This document shows positions 18,901 to 26,305 of a DNA stretch of 64,000 nucleotides, one piece after another. Position numbers and translations under genes: made by a program. Under the pieces are notes generated by a model, which saw only the letters and a list, made by a program, of their open reading frames with translations, had not been told where the DNA came from and searched no databases. The DNA is from Clostridium thermarum. Its GTDB lineage: Bacteria; Bacillota; Clostridia; Clostridiales; Clostridiaceae. The stretch is from assembly GCF_006351925.1 (NCBI RefSeq), contig NZ_CP040924.1:614501-678500 (forward strand), written 5' to 3'. Each line of letters opens with the position of its first letter. Position 1 is the stretch's first letter.

Positions 18901-19019
18901 GACAACTTCCAAAGACAGGATTCTTGTTAGATCAAACTCTATTAATGATTATAGGATTTTCCATACTAACCTCTGGCTTAGCACTAACAGTGAGAAAAAG
19001 AAGATATTCTAACAAGTAA
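15912..19019 (+). CDS. wall-anchored GH53 endo-beta-1,4-galactanase with CBM61-like and Ig-like domains
   Basis: 1035 residues from ATG 15912 (AGGGGGA just upstream). Order: signal peptide 1-32; CBM61-like galactan-binding domain about 36-180; Ig-like (Big_4) about 190-258; GH53 catalytic domain about 271-620 with acid/base Glu407 in IGNEI and nucleophile Glu517 in IAETAY; Ig-like about 634-704; second CBM61-like domain about 708-846; third Ig-like about 853-925; Pro/Glu/Thr-rich linker; LPKTG at 999-1003, hydrophobic segment and basic tail for sortase attachment. It should cut beta-1,4-galactan side chains of pectin into galacto-oligosaccharides at the cell surface. The two CBM61-like domains are mutual paralogues. 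GH42 and a signal-less GH53 follow downstream. Confidence 0.93.
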   Translation: MKNYNKSYKLLILILTFCMLVSSFSGAKAVRADESRNLVQNPSFESEVLYEHWTFSATPVDAAAIKGGEAAKTGDNTLWYWDDVDFSFTLSQTITGIENGRYSLSAYTQGGTNQETCTLFAKGYGGEELTARSKEKGWKDWNHVVINDILVTNNTITIGVYGNGKSGEWGTVDDFQLIKVGDLAQFTVRPVTVYTNIAEMPVLPQKVTITRNDGTSEDVAVTWRDIDEASLAEAGSFELNGTIAGTEVKAKAKIIVIEPLNIPAIENLPENFIKGMDISMLKQVEDNGGKFYENGIEKDPLLIFKEHGVNWVRLRIWNNPAGKGGGENDLATTIELSKRAKALGFKLLLDFHYSDFWTDPGKQNKPEAWKNLTGEDLENAVYSYTKDVITALKSENSLPEMVQIGNEINGGMLWPDGKNWGEDSGGFDGLAKLLNSGIKGVKDSLKQGENVKIMLHLADGGKNHTFRWFFDEITERGVEFDVIGLSFYPYWHGTPEELIYNANDISKRYNKEVVIAETAYAYTLEDGDEHGNIFGLDQQEEGGYPASLQGQATMVRTMMNAMAQVPDGKGLGIFYWEGAWIPVNGAGWQAGEGNAWENQAFFDFEGNTLPSLDVFNAVSTNKNIAPIIIQMEKVSLTTEAGTNPASLLPSAIKTVYSDGNSYKKEVTWEEIEASKYSKEGRFTVSGYLADSDIKVTAEIEVIAKQEVSYVLNPGFETDLSNWILEGTGADISSNDRHSGSKTLHYWSDAAFSFTVSQNITGLENGIYKLSAFAQGGEGENSAFIFAKNYGGEELRAKYKTKGWNEWQTPVIENIKITNGTITIGASVDGNAGNWGAIDDFKLVKVGELPRTIVAIDAVNITTDEGIAPVLPEKVKAKFSDNTTEEVSVTWNSINQVLYINAGSFTIKGIVDFYGIEAEAHIVVIGKEAGTNTDEVSNVDEKTYTDAEEPKPQEPSHTAENNKGDKPVSDETDKPAEGTGYVTETPKTEEAKTETAKGQLPKTGFLLDQTLLMIIGFSILTSGLALTVRKRRYSNK

Positions 19020-19031
19020 AAATTATTTTAC

Positions 19032-19063
19032 GGGCAGGATGGTTCTATATACCATTCCTGTCC
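19032..19063. terminator. hairpin between convergent GH53 and AraC genes
   Basis: GGGCAGGATGGT (19032-19043) pairs with ACCATTCCTGTCC (19051-19063) with one bulge; no long T-run. Probably a shared terminator. Confidence 0.45.
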
Positions 19064-19083
19064 ATTAGTTAATATAGAGAAGC

Positions 19084-19911
19084 TTATACTCCATGAAGTT
19101 TTCTAAACTCCAAAGGAGTCAGTTTTTCTTGTTTCTTAAATATAGAACAAAAGTAGCTGACGTCGTCATAACCACATGTTAATGCTATGTCTTTAACAGC
19201 CATATCCTTATTTTTTATTAACATTTCCTTACTCTTTTTAATCCTGACACTATTAATATATTCAAAGACACGGATTCCTGTAGTTTTCTTAAATAATGAA
19301 CAAAAGTATTGAGGGGTAAGGTTAGCTACTTCTGATAAGTTTTCTAGGGTAATTATATCCTTATAATTACTCTCTATATAATCAAAAACCGGTTTTAGCT
19401 TAGAGTATTGATTTAGCCTGGACTCAACTTTAGGAGTAGCAGTGTAGGCTAAAATATCCATAAGTAATGAATAAATAATTTTAGAACACTCTAGGCTATT
19501 CAAGGAATTATAGGATTTGGCCATTTCATGTAACTTCTCAGCTCTTAGTAAAAATAATTCAGGATCTAATACAGATAATACTGCAGATTGGGATATTCCT
19601 CCATTATATAGGCTTTGCTCAGCAGCAAAACCGCCGATTGTAACCCAAGCCACTTCCCAAGAAGCTGTAACTGCATAGTACTCATGAGGAACATTGGAAA
19701 AAAGAAGCATGCCTTGTCTCTCTTGCACAGTGAAAGACTTTCCTCCTATTAATAGCTGACCGCAGCCCTTCCTGCATTGAATCCACTGAAGGTAAGGATA
19801 TCCATAAGGACGTATTACATGTTCCTGCTGGTGTTTAATCCCTACGCCTACGAGATAAAATGGGAGATGGGCCTCAAAATCCGTTGCTGCCGTAAACATT
19901 ATATAACTCAT
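19084..19911 (-). CDS. AraC-family regulator of the galactan module
   Basis: 275 residues. N-terminal cupin-like sugar-sensing domain at about 15-135 (GCGQLLIGGKSFTVQERQGMLLF, VPHEYYAV) and C-terminal AraC double helix-turn-helix at about 170-273 (LTPQYFCSLFKKTTGIRVFEYI, IALTCGYDDVSYFCSIFKK, TPLEFR). Divergent from the GH42 gene with a 137-base gap, the classic layout for local activation by a sugar such as galactose or galactobiose (inference). RBS AAGGTGG precedes ATG 19911. Confidence 0.9.
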   Translation of the reverse strand: MSYIMFTAATDFEAHLPFYLVGVGIKHQQEHVIRPYGYPYLQWIQCRKGCGQLLIGGKSFTVQERQGMLLFSNVPHEYYAVTASWEVAWVTIGGFAAEQSLYNGGISQSAVLSVLDPELFLLRAEKLHEMAKSYNSLNSLECSKIIYSLLMDILAYTATPKVESRLNQYSKLKPVFDYIESNYKDIITLENLSEVANLTPQYFCSLFKKTTGIRVFEYINSVRIKKSKEMLIKNKDMAVKDIALTCGYDDVSYFCSIFKKQEKLTPLEFRKLHGV

Positions 19912-19956
19912 GCTTTACCACCTTAATATATTCATATTTATCTTAATATGTTTAGA

Positions 19957-19986
19957 TTGTTTATGGATAAAATGCGGACATATAAT
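19957..19986 (+). promoter_or_regulatory. candidate promoter for the GH42-GH53 operon
   Basis: TTGTTT (19957-19962), 18-base spacer, TATAAT (19981-19986), in the divergent gap next to the AraC gene. The weak -35 suits an activator-dependent promoter. Confidence 0.4.
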
Positions 19987-20048
19987 ATTAATATAGTTAT
20001 ATTATAGTACCTAATATAACTAATTGAAAGATGTATAGAGGTGATTCT

Positions 20049-22112
20049 ATGATGAAAAATTATGGTCCAATAAATAATAAATTTCCTCATTTCTATCATG
20101 GAGGAGACTACAACCCTGACCAATGGCTTAAATATCCCAAGATCATTGATGAAGATATTAGGCTGATGAAGCTTTCTAATTGCAATGTTATGAGTGTTGG
20201 TATATTTGCATGGAGTGCTCTTGAGCCAGAAGAAGGGAAGTTTAATTTTGAATGGCTTGATAACGTTATAAATAAGCTTTACAATAATGGAATTTATACA
20301 GTATTAGCAACTCCAAGCGGTGCTAGACCCGCATGGCTTTCAGCTAAATATCCTGAAGTTTTAAGAGTTACTTCCAGCAGAGTGAGGAATTTGCATGGAG
20401 AGAGACATAACCACTGCTACACCTCCACGGTATATAGAGAAAAGGTTGCAATAATCAATAAGCAGCTGGCTGATAGATATGCAAATCATCCTGGAGTATT
20501 GCTTTGGCATATTTCAAATGAATTTGGTGGAGAATGTCATTGCGACCTATGCCAAGAAGCCTTTCGTAATTGGCTTAAAGATAAATATGGAACCTTAGAT
20601 AAATTAAATGAGGCATGGTGGACTAGCTTTTGGAGCCATACATATACAGATTGGTCCCAGATTCAATCTCCAGCTCCTCATGGAGATAGCACTCTCCATG
20701 GCTTGAACTTGGATTGGAAAAGATTTGTAACTCACCAAACTATAGATTTTATGAAGCATGAAATTAAAGTACTAAAGGAAGTAAATGCGGATCTTCCTGT
20801 AACAACAAATCTTATGGGAACTTATGATGGACTTGATTATTGGAAACTGGCAAAGGAAATAGATGTAGTGTCCTGGGACAATTATCCTATGTGGCATAGT
20901 GATGTTGATTATATAGAGTTAGCTTCCTTTATCTCTATGGTACATGATTTAAATAGGTCGCTTAAAGGTGGAAAGCCTTTCATGCTTATGGAAAGTACAC
21001 CAAGTACTACAAACTGGCAGCCAATAAGCAAATTGAAAAAGCCTGGCATGCACTTGTTGTCTTCACTTCAGGCAGTGGCTCACGGTTCAGACACAGTTCA
21101 GTATTTCCAGTGGAGAAAAAGCAGAGGGGCCAGTGAGAAGTTTCATGGTGCTGTAGTGGATCATGTTGGACATGAAAATACAAGAGTATTTAGAGATGTT
21201 ACTGAAGTGGGAAGAGTACTTACTAAACTGGATGAAGTAATAGGTACAACAGTCCCTGCTGAGACAGCAATTATATTTGATTGGGAAAATCGATGGGCAG
21301 TTAACGATGGAAAAGGACCAAGAAACTGCGGAATAGAATATGACGAAACAGTAAAGGGTCAATATAAGGCCTTTTGGAAAAAGGGAGTACCTGTTGATAT
21401 TATAAATATGGACTGTGATTTTTCTAAATACAAATTGCTTATAGCACCCATGCTATATATGGTTAGACCTGGTGTTGCAGAAAGAATAGAGGAATTCGTT
21501 AAAGCCGGCGGAACCCTTGTGGTCACCTATTGGTCAGGTATAGTAGATGAAAATGACCGTTGCTTCCTAGGAGGCTTCCCGGGACCACTGAGAAAGGTGC
21601 TTGGAATTTGGGCAGAGGAAATAGATTGCCTGTATGATGGGGAGACCAATGAAATTGAGGTTCAGAAAGACAACTTACTTAACATAAAAGGCAAATTCGA
21701 ATCTATAGATCTTTGCGAATTGATACATGCTGAGACTGCAGAAGTACTTGGAGTGTACCAGAAAGACTTTTATGCAGGAACACCGGCTCTTACTGTTAAT
21801 AATTTTGGAGCAGGTAAGGCTTATTATATAGCTACAAGGGTAAAGGATGATTTTAATGATGCATTCTATGGAGTACTAATAGATACTCTTATGTTAAATA
21901 AAGCAATAAAGGCAGAGCTGCCTGCAGGGGTAACTGCTCAACAAAGAGTAGATGAAAAGAATAAATTTACCTTTGTAATGAATTTTAATGATACACAGCA
22001 GAAGGTTTCATTAGGTAGTGAAAAATATACCGATGTACTTTCCGGCGACCAAGTACAGGATGAAATCAACTTAAAGCCCTTTGGTATAGCTATACTTAAG
22101 GAGCAAATATAA
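20049..22112 (+). CDS. GH42 beta-galactosidase, cytosolic
   Basis: 687 residues, start ATG 20049 six bases after AGAGGTG. GH42 throughout: HGGDYNPDQW near the N-terminus, acid/base Glu158 in HISNEFGG, nucleophile Glu315 in LMESTPS, and the zinc-site cysteines around ECHCDLC. No signal peptide. GH42 enzymes release galactose from short beta-galacto-oligosaccharides, so it should finish the products of the surface galactanase and of the signal-less GH53 encoded 54 bases downstream. Confidence 0.93.
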   Translation: MMKNYGPINNKFPHFYHGGDYNPDQWLKYPKIIDEDIRLMKLSNCNVMSVGIFAWSALEPEEGKFNFEWLDNVINKLYNNGIYTVLATPSGARPAWLSAKYPEVLRVTSSRVRNLHGERHNHCYTSTVYREKVAIINKQLADRYANHPGVLLWHISNEFGGECHCDLCQEAFRNWLKDKYGTLDKLNEAWWTSFWSHTYTDWSQIQSPAPHGDSTLHGLNLDWKRFVTHQTIDFMKHEIKVLKEVNADLPVTTNLMGTYDGLDYWKLAKEIDVVSWDNYPMWHSDVDYIELASFISMVHDLNRSLKGGKPFMLMESTPSTTNWQPISKLKKPGMHLLSSLQAVAHGSDTVQYFQWRKSRGASEKFHGAVVDHVGHENTRVFRDVTEVGRVLTKLDEVIGTTVPAETAIIFDWENRWAVNDGKGPRNCGIEYDETVKGQYKAFWKKGVPVDIINMDCDFSKYKLLIAPMLYMVRPGVAERIEEFVKAGGTLVVTYWSGIVDENDRCFLGGFPGPLRKVLGIWAEEIDCLYDGETNEIEVQKDNLLNIKGKFESIDLCELIHAETAEVLGVYQKDFYAGTPALTVNNFGAGKAYYIATRVKDDFNDAFYGVLIDTLMLNKAIKAELPAGVTAQQRVDEKNKFTFVMNFNDTQQKVSLGSEKYTDVLSGDQVQDEINLKPFGIAILKEQI

Positions 22113-22166
22113 GCATATAACGATACAGGATGTACTTTGAAGTCAGTATAATGGGGTGAAAATTGT

Positions 22167-23126
22167 ATGGATAATAAGGTGACAAACTTTGCAAAGGGAG
22201 CTGATGTAAGCTGGCTCCCCCAAATGGAAGCAACGGGTTATAAATTTTATGATGATAACGGGGTGGAAAAGGATTGCCTTGAAATCCTAAAAGAACATGG
22301 AATAGATTCTATAAGACTAAGAGCATGGGTGAATCCGTCTGATGACCCGGCAAGCGGACACTGTAGTACTACTGAAGTAGTGGAAATGGCCCTACGAGCT
22401 AAAAAAATGGGCTTTAGGATAATGATAGATTTTCATTACAGCGACACCTGGGCAGACCCTGCAAAACAGGTAAAGCCTGCAGCCTGGGCAAATCATAGTT
22501 TTGAAGAGTTAGTAAAAGACGTCTATGATTATACATTTGAGGTTATGACAGTTTTAAAGGATAGTGATGTAGATCCTGAATGGGTACAAGCAGGTAATGA
22601 AATTCCCTTTGGAATGATGTGGCCGGAGGGCAGCACGGATAATTTTGAACAACTAAGCAAATTGTTAAACAGCGGCTATGAGGCTGTAAAGGCTGTCTGC
22701 AAGGATGCAAAGGTCATTATCCATCTTGATCAGGGCGACGACGGAGCCAGATATATTAACTTTTTTGACAAGCATCATGCAAATGGGGGAAAATATGATG
22801 TCATTGGTATGTCCTATTATCCTTACTGGGTTAATAAAGACTATACTGAAACAATAGATAACTTATGCAATAACATAGATGAAATGATATCAAGATACGG
22901 GAAAGAAGTCATGATATGTGAAATTGGCGGAGAGTATACAAAGCCTGAGAATACTTATGACATGCTGAGGGAAGTTATCGCAAGAGTAAAGGCAATTAAA
23001 GATGATAAAGGACTCGGTGTATTTTACTGGGAGCCTCAAGGTGCAGCCAATTGGAGCCATTATAATCTCAGCGCTTGGGGCAATGATGGAAAACCTACCA
23101 TTGCAATAGATGCATTTTTTAAATAA
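22167..23126 (+). CDS. GH53 endo-beta-1,4-galactanase without signal peptide
   Basis: 319 residues: a bare GH53 barrel from FAKGADVSWLPQMEA to the C-terminus, acid/base Glu145 in AGNEIPFG, nucleophile Glu252 in ICEIGGEY. There is no signal peptide and no accessory domain, whereas most GH53 galactanases are secreted. Start ATG 22167 behind GGGGTGA; no upstream in-frame signal sequence is visible. It would cut imported galacto-oligosaccharides in the cytosol, paired with GH42 in the same operon. Confidence 0.9.
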   Translation: MDNKVTNFAKGADVSWLPQMEATGYKFYDDNGVEKDCLEILKEHGIDSIRLRAWVNPSDDPASGHCSTTEVVEMALRAKKMGFRIMIDFHYSDTWADPAKQVKPAAWANHSFEELVKDVYDYTFEVMTVLKDSDVDPEWVQAGNEIPFGMMWPEGSTDNFEQLSKLLNSGYEAVKAVCKDAKVIIHLDQGDDGARYINFFDKHHANGGKYDVIGMSYYPYWVNKDYTETIDNLCNNIDEMISRYGKEVMICEIGGEYTKPENTYDMLREVIARVKAIKDDKGLGVFYWEPQGAANWSHYNLSAWGNDGKPTIAIDAFFK

Positions 23127-23147
23127 GGGAATAATGAAACTACAAGC

Positions 23148-23193
23148 AAAGTGAGGTATAAGTGCAATGATACTTATGCCTCACTTTATTTTT
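23148..23193 (+). terminator. intrinsic terminator of the GH42-GH53 operon
   Basis: 16-base arms AAAGTGAGGTATAAGT (23148-23163) and ACTTATGCCTCACTTT (23172-23187), one G-U pair, followed by a T-rich tract. Confidence 0.75.
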
Positions 23194-23200
23194 AAACTGT

Positions 23201-23236
23201 AGATAATGTTGACTCTAGATAATGTTGACTCTAGAT
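23201..23236 (+). repeat. short tandem repeat, 16-base unit, two copies plus 4 bases
   Basis: AGATAATGTTGACTCT occurs at 23201-23216 and again at 23217-23232, then AGAT. A small dyad, ATAGGT-GTTT-ACCTAT, follows at 23240-23255. Confidence 0.8.
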
Positions 23237-23349
23237 TTAATAGGTGTTTACCTATATAATGTTAAGAGGTATAGGAAATAATAAAGCAAAAATAAAGAAA
23301 ATAATGTATTTTACAGCTGATACTAAAAATAAATTTGAGGTGTTTGATA

Positions 23350-24087
23350 ATGAGAAACTTAAAGATGACAATCCAATACGACGGAAGCAGATATAAGGGA
23401 TGGCAGAAACAAAAAGAAGGAGAGCAAACAATTCAAGCCAAACTGGAGAATGTATTGTCAAGGATGACGGGTGAAGACATCCAGGTCATTGGCTGCGGAA
23501 GGACGGATGCAGGAGTTCATGCCGATAATTACGTGGCAAACTTCCATACCAATTCCACTATTCCTGTGGAGGCAATGCTGGACTACTTATATGAGTTCCT
23601 TCCGGAAGATATAGTGGTGAAGACTATGAAGGATACATCAGAGCGGTTTCATGCCAGGTATAATGTAAAGTCAAAAACCTATGTCTATAGCATTAACAAC
23701 AATAAGTATAGAGACGTGTTCAACAGAAAATATGTTTACCACATGAATGAAAAATTAAATTTAGACGAGATGAGAAAAGCTGCTGAAGTGCTGATAGGCA
23801 CACATGATTTTAAAAGTTTTACCAGTTTGAAATCAGATAAAAAATCCACCACAAGGACTATTAATTACATAAATATAAAGGAAGAAATGGGCAACATAGA
23901 AATAGAAGTCAACGGAAACGGCTTTCTGATGAATATGGTGAGAATCATAACCGGAACTCTCATAGAAGTAGGAACAGGGAAACTAACACCTTCAGATGTG
24001 GTAATAATATTGGAGGAAAAGAAGAGGTCAGAAGCAGGGCCCATAGCACCTGCCAAAGGACTTTGTCTAAAGGAAGTTAATTATTAG
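23350..24087 (+). CDS. truA: tRNA pseudouridine(38-40) synthase TruA
   Basis: 245 residues from ATG 23350, seven bases after GAGGTG. TruA signatures: [14 protein letters not shown] at the start, catalytic Asp53 in [16 protein letters not shown] in the C-terminal half and the terminal [17 protein letters not shown] block. It isomerises uridines in the anticodon stem-loop of many tRNAs. A housekeeping gene unrelated to the sugar modules on either side. Confidence 0.95.
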   Translation: MRNLKMTIQYDGSRYKGWQKQKEGEQTIQAKLENVLSRMTGEDIQVIGCGRTDAGVHADNYVANFHTNSTIPVEAMLDYLYEFLPEDIVVKTMKDTSERFHARYNVKSKTYVYSINNNKYRDVFNRKYVYHMNEKLNLDEMRKAAEVLIGTHDFKSFTSLKSDKKSTTRTINYINIKEEMGNIEIEVNGNGFLMNMVRIITGTLIEVGTGKLTPSDVVIILEEKKRSEAGPIAPAKGLCLKEVNY

Positions 24088-24182
24088 ATATAAAATTCCA
24101 TTGTTACTGAATCTTCATATATTGCTATATCAGCGCCTAAGGATGAGAAGGCTTCCACCACATTTGTATAGCCTCGTGCAAA
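24084..24182 (-). pseudogene. C-terminal coding remnant on the reverse strand, perhaps MurA-like
   Basis: The reverse strand reads about 30 codons without interruption, RGYTNVVEAFSSLGADIAIYED and a few more, then a stop overlapping the end of truA. The RGYxxxVExxxSLGADI pattern resembles the C-terminal end of MurA enolpyruvyl transferases, but it is short. The reading frame ends at the REP-like repeat at 24183, as if the rest of the gene were lost when the mobile element arrived. Tentative. Confidence 0.3.
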
Positions 24183-24300
24183 GGGACGGTTCAATAGTAT
24201 TAAGCATAGGCTTTATCCTTATAACCAAGAAAATTATTGAAAGTAGGAATAATTTTTATATACACATGGAAACTTCTTATTAGGAGGAAAATATATTAAA

Positions 24301-24663
24301 TTTGAGAAAATATTAAAATTTTTCACTTTATTATTGTTTATTTTAAATATTGGGTACATTGCATACGGGACAGAAATGAGGCCTATGAGTAAGTACAGCA
24401 GAAGAGTAGTTGAAGTGCTTAAGAATAAGTTGAAAATTACAGAAGTTGAAATAGAGAAGGCAAGGGCCCAAGGTAAGACTGCCTTTGATATTGCTAAATC
24501 TTAGGGGATGGATGAAGCAGAACTTAAACAGTGCATAACTATTGAGGCAAATAAAGCTATCTATGGTTTAGGCCAGAAAGGTATCATGTCAAAAATCTTG
24601 GTGAAGTTAATAAAAAGTTTAGCAAATATAAAAATACAGGCATGGGATGGGAAGCTTGATTAA
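24301..24663 (+). pseudogene. decayed small secreted protein (DUF2680-like)
   Basis: One frame reads through a signal-like hydrophobic start (FFTLLLFILNIGYIAYG), then EVEIEKARAQGKTAFDIAKS, an in-frame TAG at 24502-24504, then GMDEAELKQCITIEANKAI to a TAA at 24661. The repeated helical pattern resembles DUF2680 (YckD-type) secreted proteins. A good GGAGG lies at 24283-24287, but a TAA rather than a start codon follows in frame. So both the start and the middle are broken. Confidence 0.5.
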
Positions 24664-24789
24664 TGTGTGTATCAAAATTGTATAGAATAGATAATAATGT
24701 ATTTTTAAATTAATTATAATTTTTTCAAGTATTTTTGTTTAATATTAGCATCAGTGGCAATAATCTAAAAAAAGGAAAGGATGATTGCC

Positions 24790-25704
24790 ATGCCAAGAGT
24801 TGCACGAATTAAGAATGAAGCAGGTATTTACCACATTATGGTTAGAAGTATAAGTGATGTAGCACTTTTTAGGGATGACGTTGATAAGGATAAATATCTT
24901 CATTTAATTAAAAAATACCAACAAATCTTTCTTTTTAAGGTATATGCCTATTGTCTTATGACTACACATGGGCATATTGTAATTGACTGCTGCGGAGCTG
25001 ATATAAGTAAGATAATGAAGTCTATTAATCAGTGCTATGCTGCCTATTTTAATAAAAAGTACAATAGGCATGGACATGTATTTCAAGACAGATTTAAAAG
25101 CAAGCTCGTAGATGATGAAAGATATCTGGTGACCTTATCAGCTTATATACACAACAATCCCAAGGACATTACCAGGTATGAAAAATGCGTTGAACGATAT
25201 AAGTATTCAAGTCTAGGAGTATATCTTGGAATATTTCATGATGAATTTTATATATTAGGTACTGATTTTATACTTGGACACTTCAGTATAAATGTTGATA
25301 GAGCAAGAAAGTCTTACTTAGAATATATAAATAGGATATCTGACAGGCAAGAGGAAATAGATGTAGAGTTTATAAATGAAGGAAGTGAATGTAGAAGTGA
25401 ACGTAAGATTTTACTAAGAGATGTAAAAGCAGAGGACATTATTGACTTTGTATCAAAGTATACAAACCAATACTTTAATATACATATTAAATTTAATCAT
25501 AGACATATAGAGCTAAAAGCTGTATGTATATTAATCATGCGGTCTTTAGGAAATTATAGCCATAAGGATATATGTCAATATATTGGCAATGTCACTATTT
25601 CTACTGTAAGTAGGCTTTGTGAAAAGGGGTACTCACTAATTACTGAGGACAATAGATACAAGTCATTGATAAGTGATATCATAAAGGAGCTTAGTATCGC
25701 ATAA
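24790..25704 (+). CDS. REP-associated tyrosine transposase (Y1/HUH family)
   Basis: 304 residues from ATG 24790 (AAGGAAAGG nine bases upstream; ATG 24781 abuts that site). It opens with MPRVARIKNEAGIYHIMVRS, the hallmark start of the family. The HUH metal site is His60-Gly-His62 in MTTHGHIV, with catalytic Tyr119 in SAYIHNNP. The C-terminal third (about 210-300) has a helix-turn-helix of the DnaA-C type (IELKAVCILIMRS, SHKDICQYIG, STVSRLC). Such RAYTs process single-stranded REP palindromes and are usually domesticated. All catalytic residues appear intact. Confidence 0.9.
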   Translation: MPRVARIKNEAGIYHIMVRSISDVALFRDDVDKDKYLHLIKKYQQIFLFKVYAYCLMTTHGHIVIDCCGADISKIMKSINQCYAAYFNKKYNRHGHVFQDRFKSKLVDDERYLVTLSAYIHNNPKDITRYEKCVERYKYSSLGVYLGIFHDEFYILGTDFILGHFSINVDRARKSYLEYINRISDRQEEIDVEFINEGSECRSERKILLRDVKAEDIIDFVSKYTNQYFNIHIKFNHRHIELKAVCILIMRSLGNYSHKDICQYIGNVTISTVSRLCEKGYSLITEDNRYKSLISDIIKELSIA

Positions 25705-25886
25705 AAATATTGCCTTATGCTTTGTAATTGTAGAGTAAGTCTCAAAAAAAGCTAATTAAGAACTTTCTAAAAAACTGTATTATAAGTGGACAAGTATATA
25801 ATGTATACAAGCTGATATTTTGAAAAAACAGCCAGAAATTAAGAAATAGTCAAATTTCTCAAAGTATTGAACCGTCCCAATATAAG

Positions 25887-25915
25887 TTGACAAAATATTC
25901 TATCTAGTGTATTAT
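25887..25915 (+). promoter_or_regulatory. sigma-A promoter of the T-box/dapA transcript
   Basis: TTGACA (25887-25892), 17-base spacer, TATTAT (25910-25915), nine bases beyond the right end of the transposase element. Confidence 0.75.
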
Positions 25916-25949
25916 TATAAAATAAAATGTATAAAAAATCTACTATAAA

Positions 25950-26252
25950 GCCGTGATGAGAAGAGTACATAGACACTGTCTTTTGCAGAGAGTTCCGTTA
26001 GCTGAGAAGGAATAAAGATGTTTCTATGGAAAAAGGTCTCTGAGCTTCACACCGAGCCTCAACTGAGGGGTAGACTGTGACGGGAGCTCCCGTTATTGAG
26101 CTAGAGTATATACAACTAATTATGGTTCATGATAAGCAGTTGTCGTACTCAATAAGGTCAATATGGCGACATATTGATAAACTGGGGTGGTACCACGAAT
26201 TATCAACTCTCGTCCCCAAGATATAAAGGTCTTGGAGGTGGGAGTTTTTTTA
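25950..26252 (+). promoter_or_regulatory. T-box leader controlling dapA, probably tRNA-Lys sensing
   Basis: Canonical T-box parts: stem I start GTGATGAGAAGAGTACAT, the AGAGAGTTCCG...GCTGAGAAGG region, and the T-box GGGGTGGTACCACG at 26184-26197. The competing intrinsic terminator has AACTCTCGTCCCCAAGAT pairing with GTCTTGGAGGTGGGAGTT and a T-run at 26245-26251. The likely specifier lies in ATGGAAAAAGGTCTCTGAGC, giving AAA or AAG (Lys), which suits a lysine-pathway gene. Specifier assignment is inference from position, not from folding. Confidence 0.88.
26204..26252 (+). terminator. T-box regulated terminator
   Basis: Stem between about 26204-26221 and 26229-26246 with seven T residues following; mutually exclusive with the antiterminator formed by the T-box sequence. 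Confidence 0.8.
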
Positions 26253-26305
26253 TTGCATTTTAATACTTTTTAGTTCATAAGATAGTTATACAAGGAGGAG
26301 ATAAT

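Larger units (their letters stand above)
24183..25878 (+). mobile_element. REP-associated tyrosine transposase element with 14-bp inverted ends
   Basis: GGGACGGTTCAATA at 24183-24196 and its exact reverse complement at 25865-25878 flank a Y1-type transposase gene. GGGACGGTTC-type motifs around such genes are common in clostridial genomes. The interval also holds a decayed small gene. Related motifs appear outside at 15901, 27164 and 27289. Element limits are inferred from the repeats alone. Confidence 0.6.

Noticed and set aside
18435..18905. 156-codon frame on the - strand within the galactanase gene
   Set aside because: Shadow of the third Ig-like domain and linker; no start signals.
24101..24283. 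60-codon open frame on the + strand after truA
   Set aside because: No ribosome binding site or recognisable protein; it is antisense to the MurA-like remnant and crosses the left end of the mobile element.
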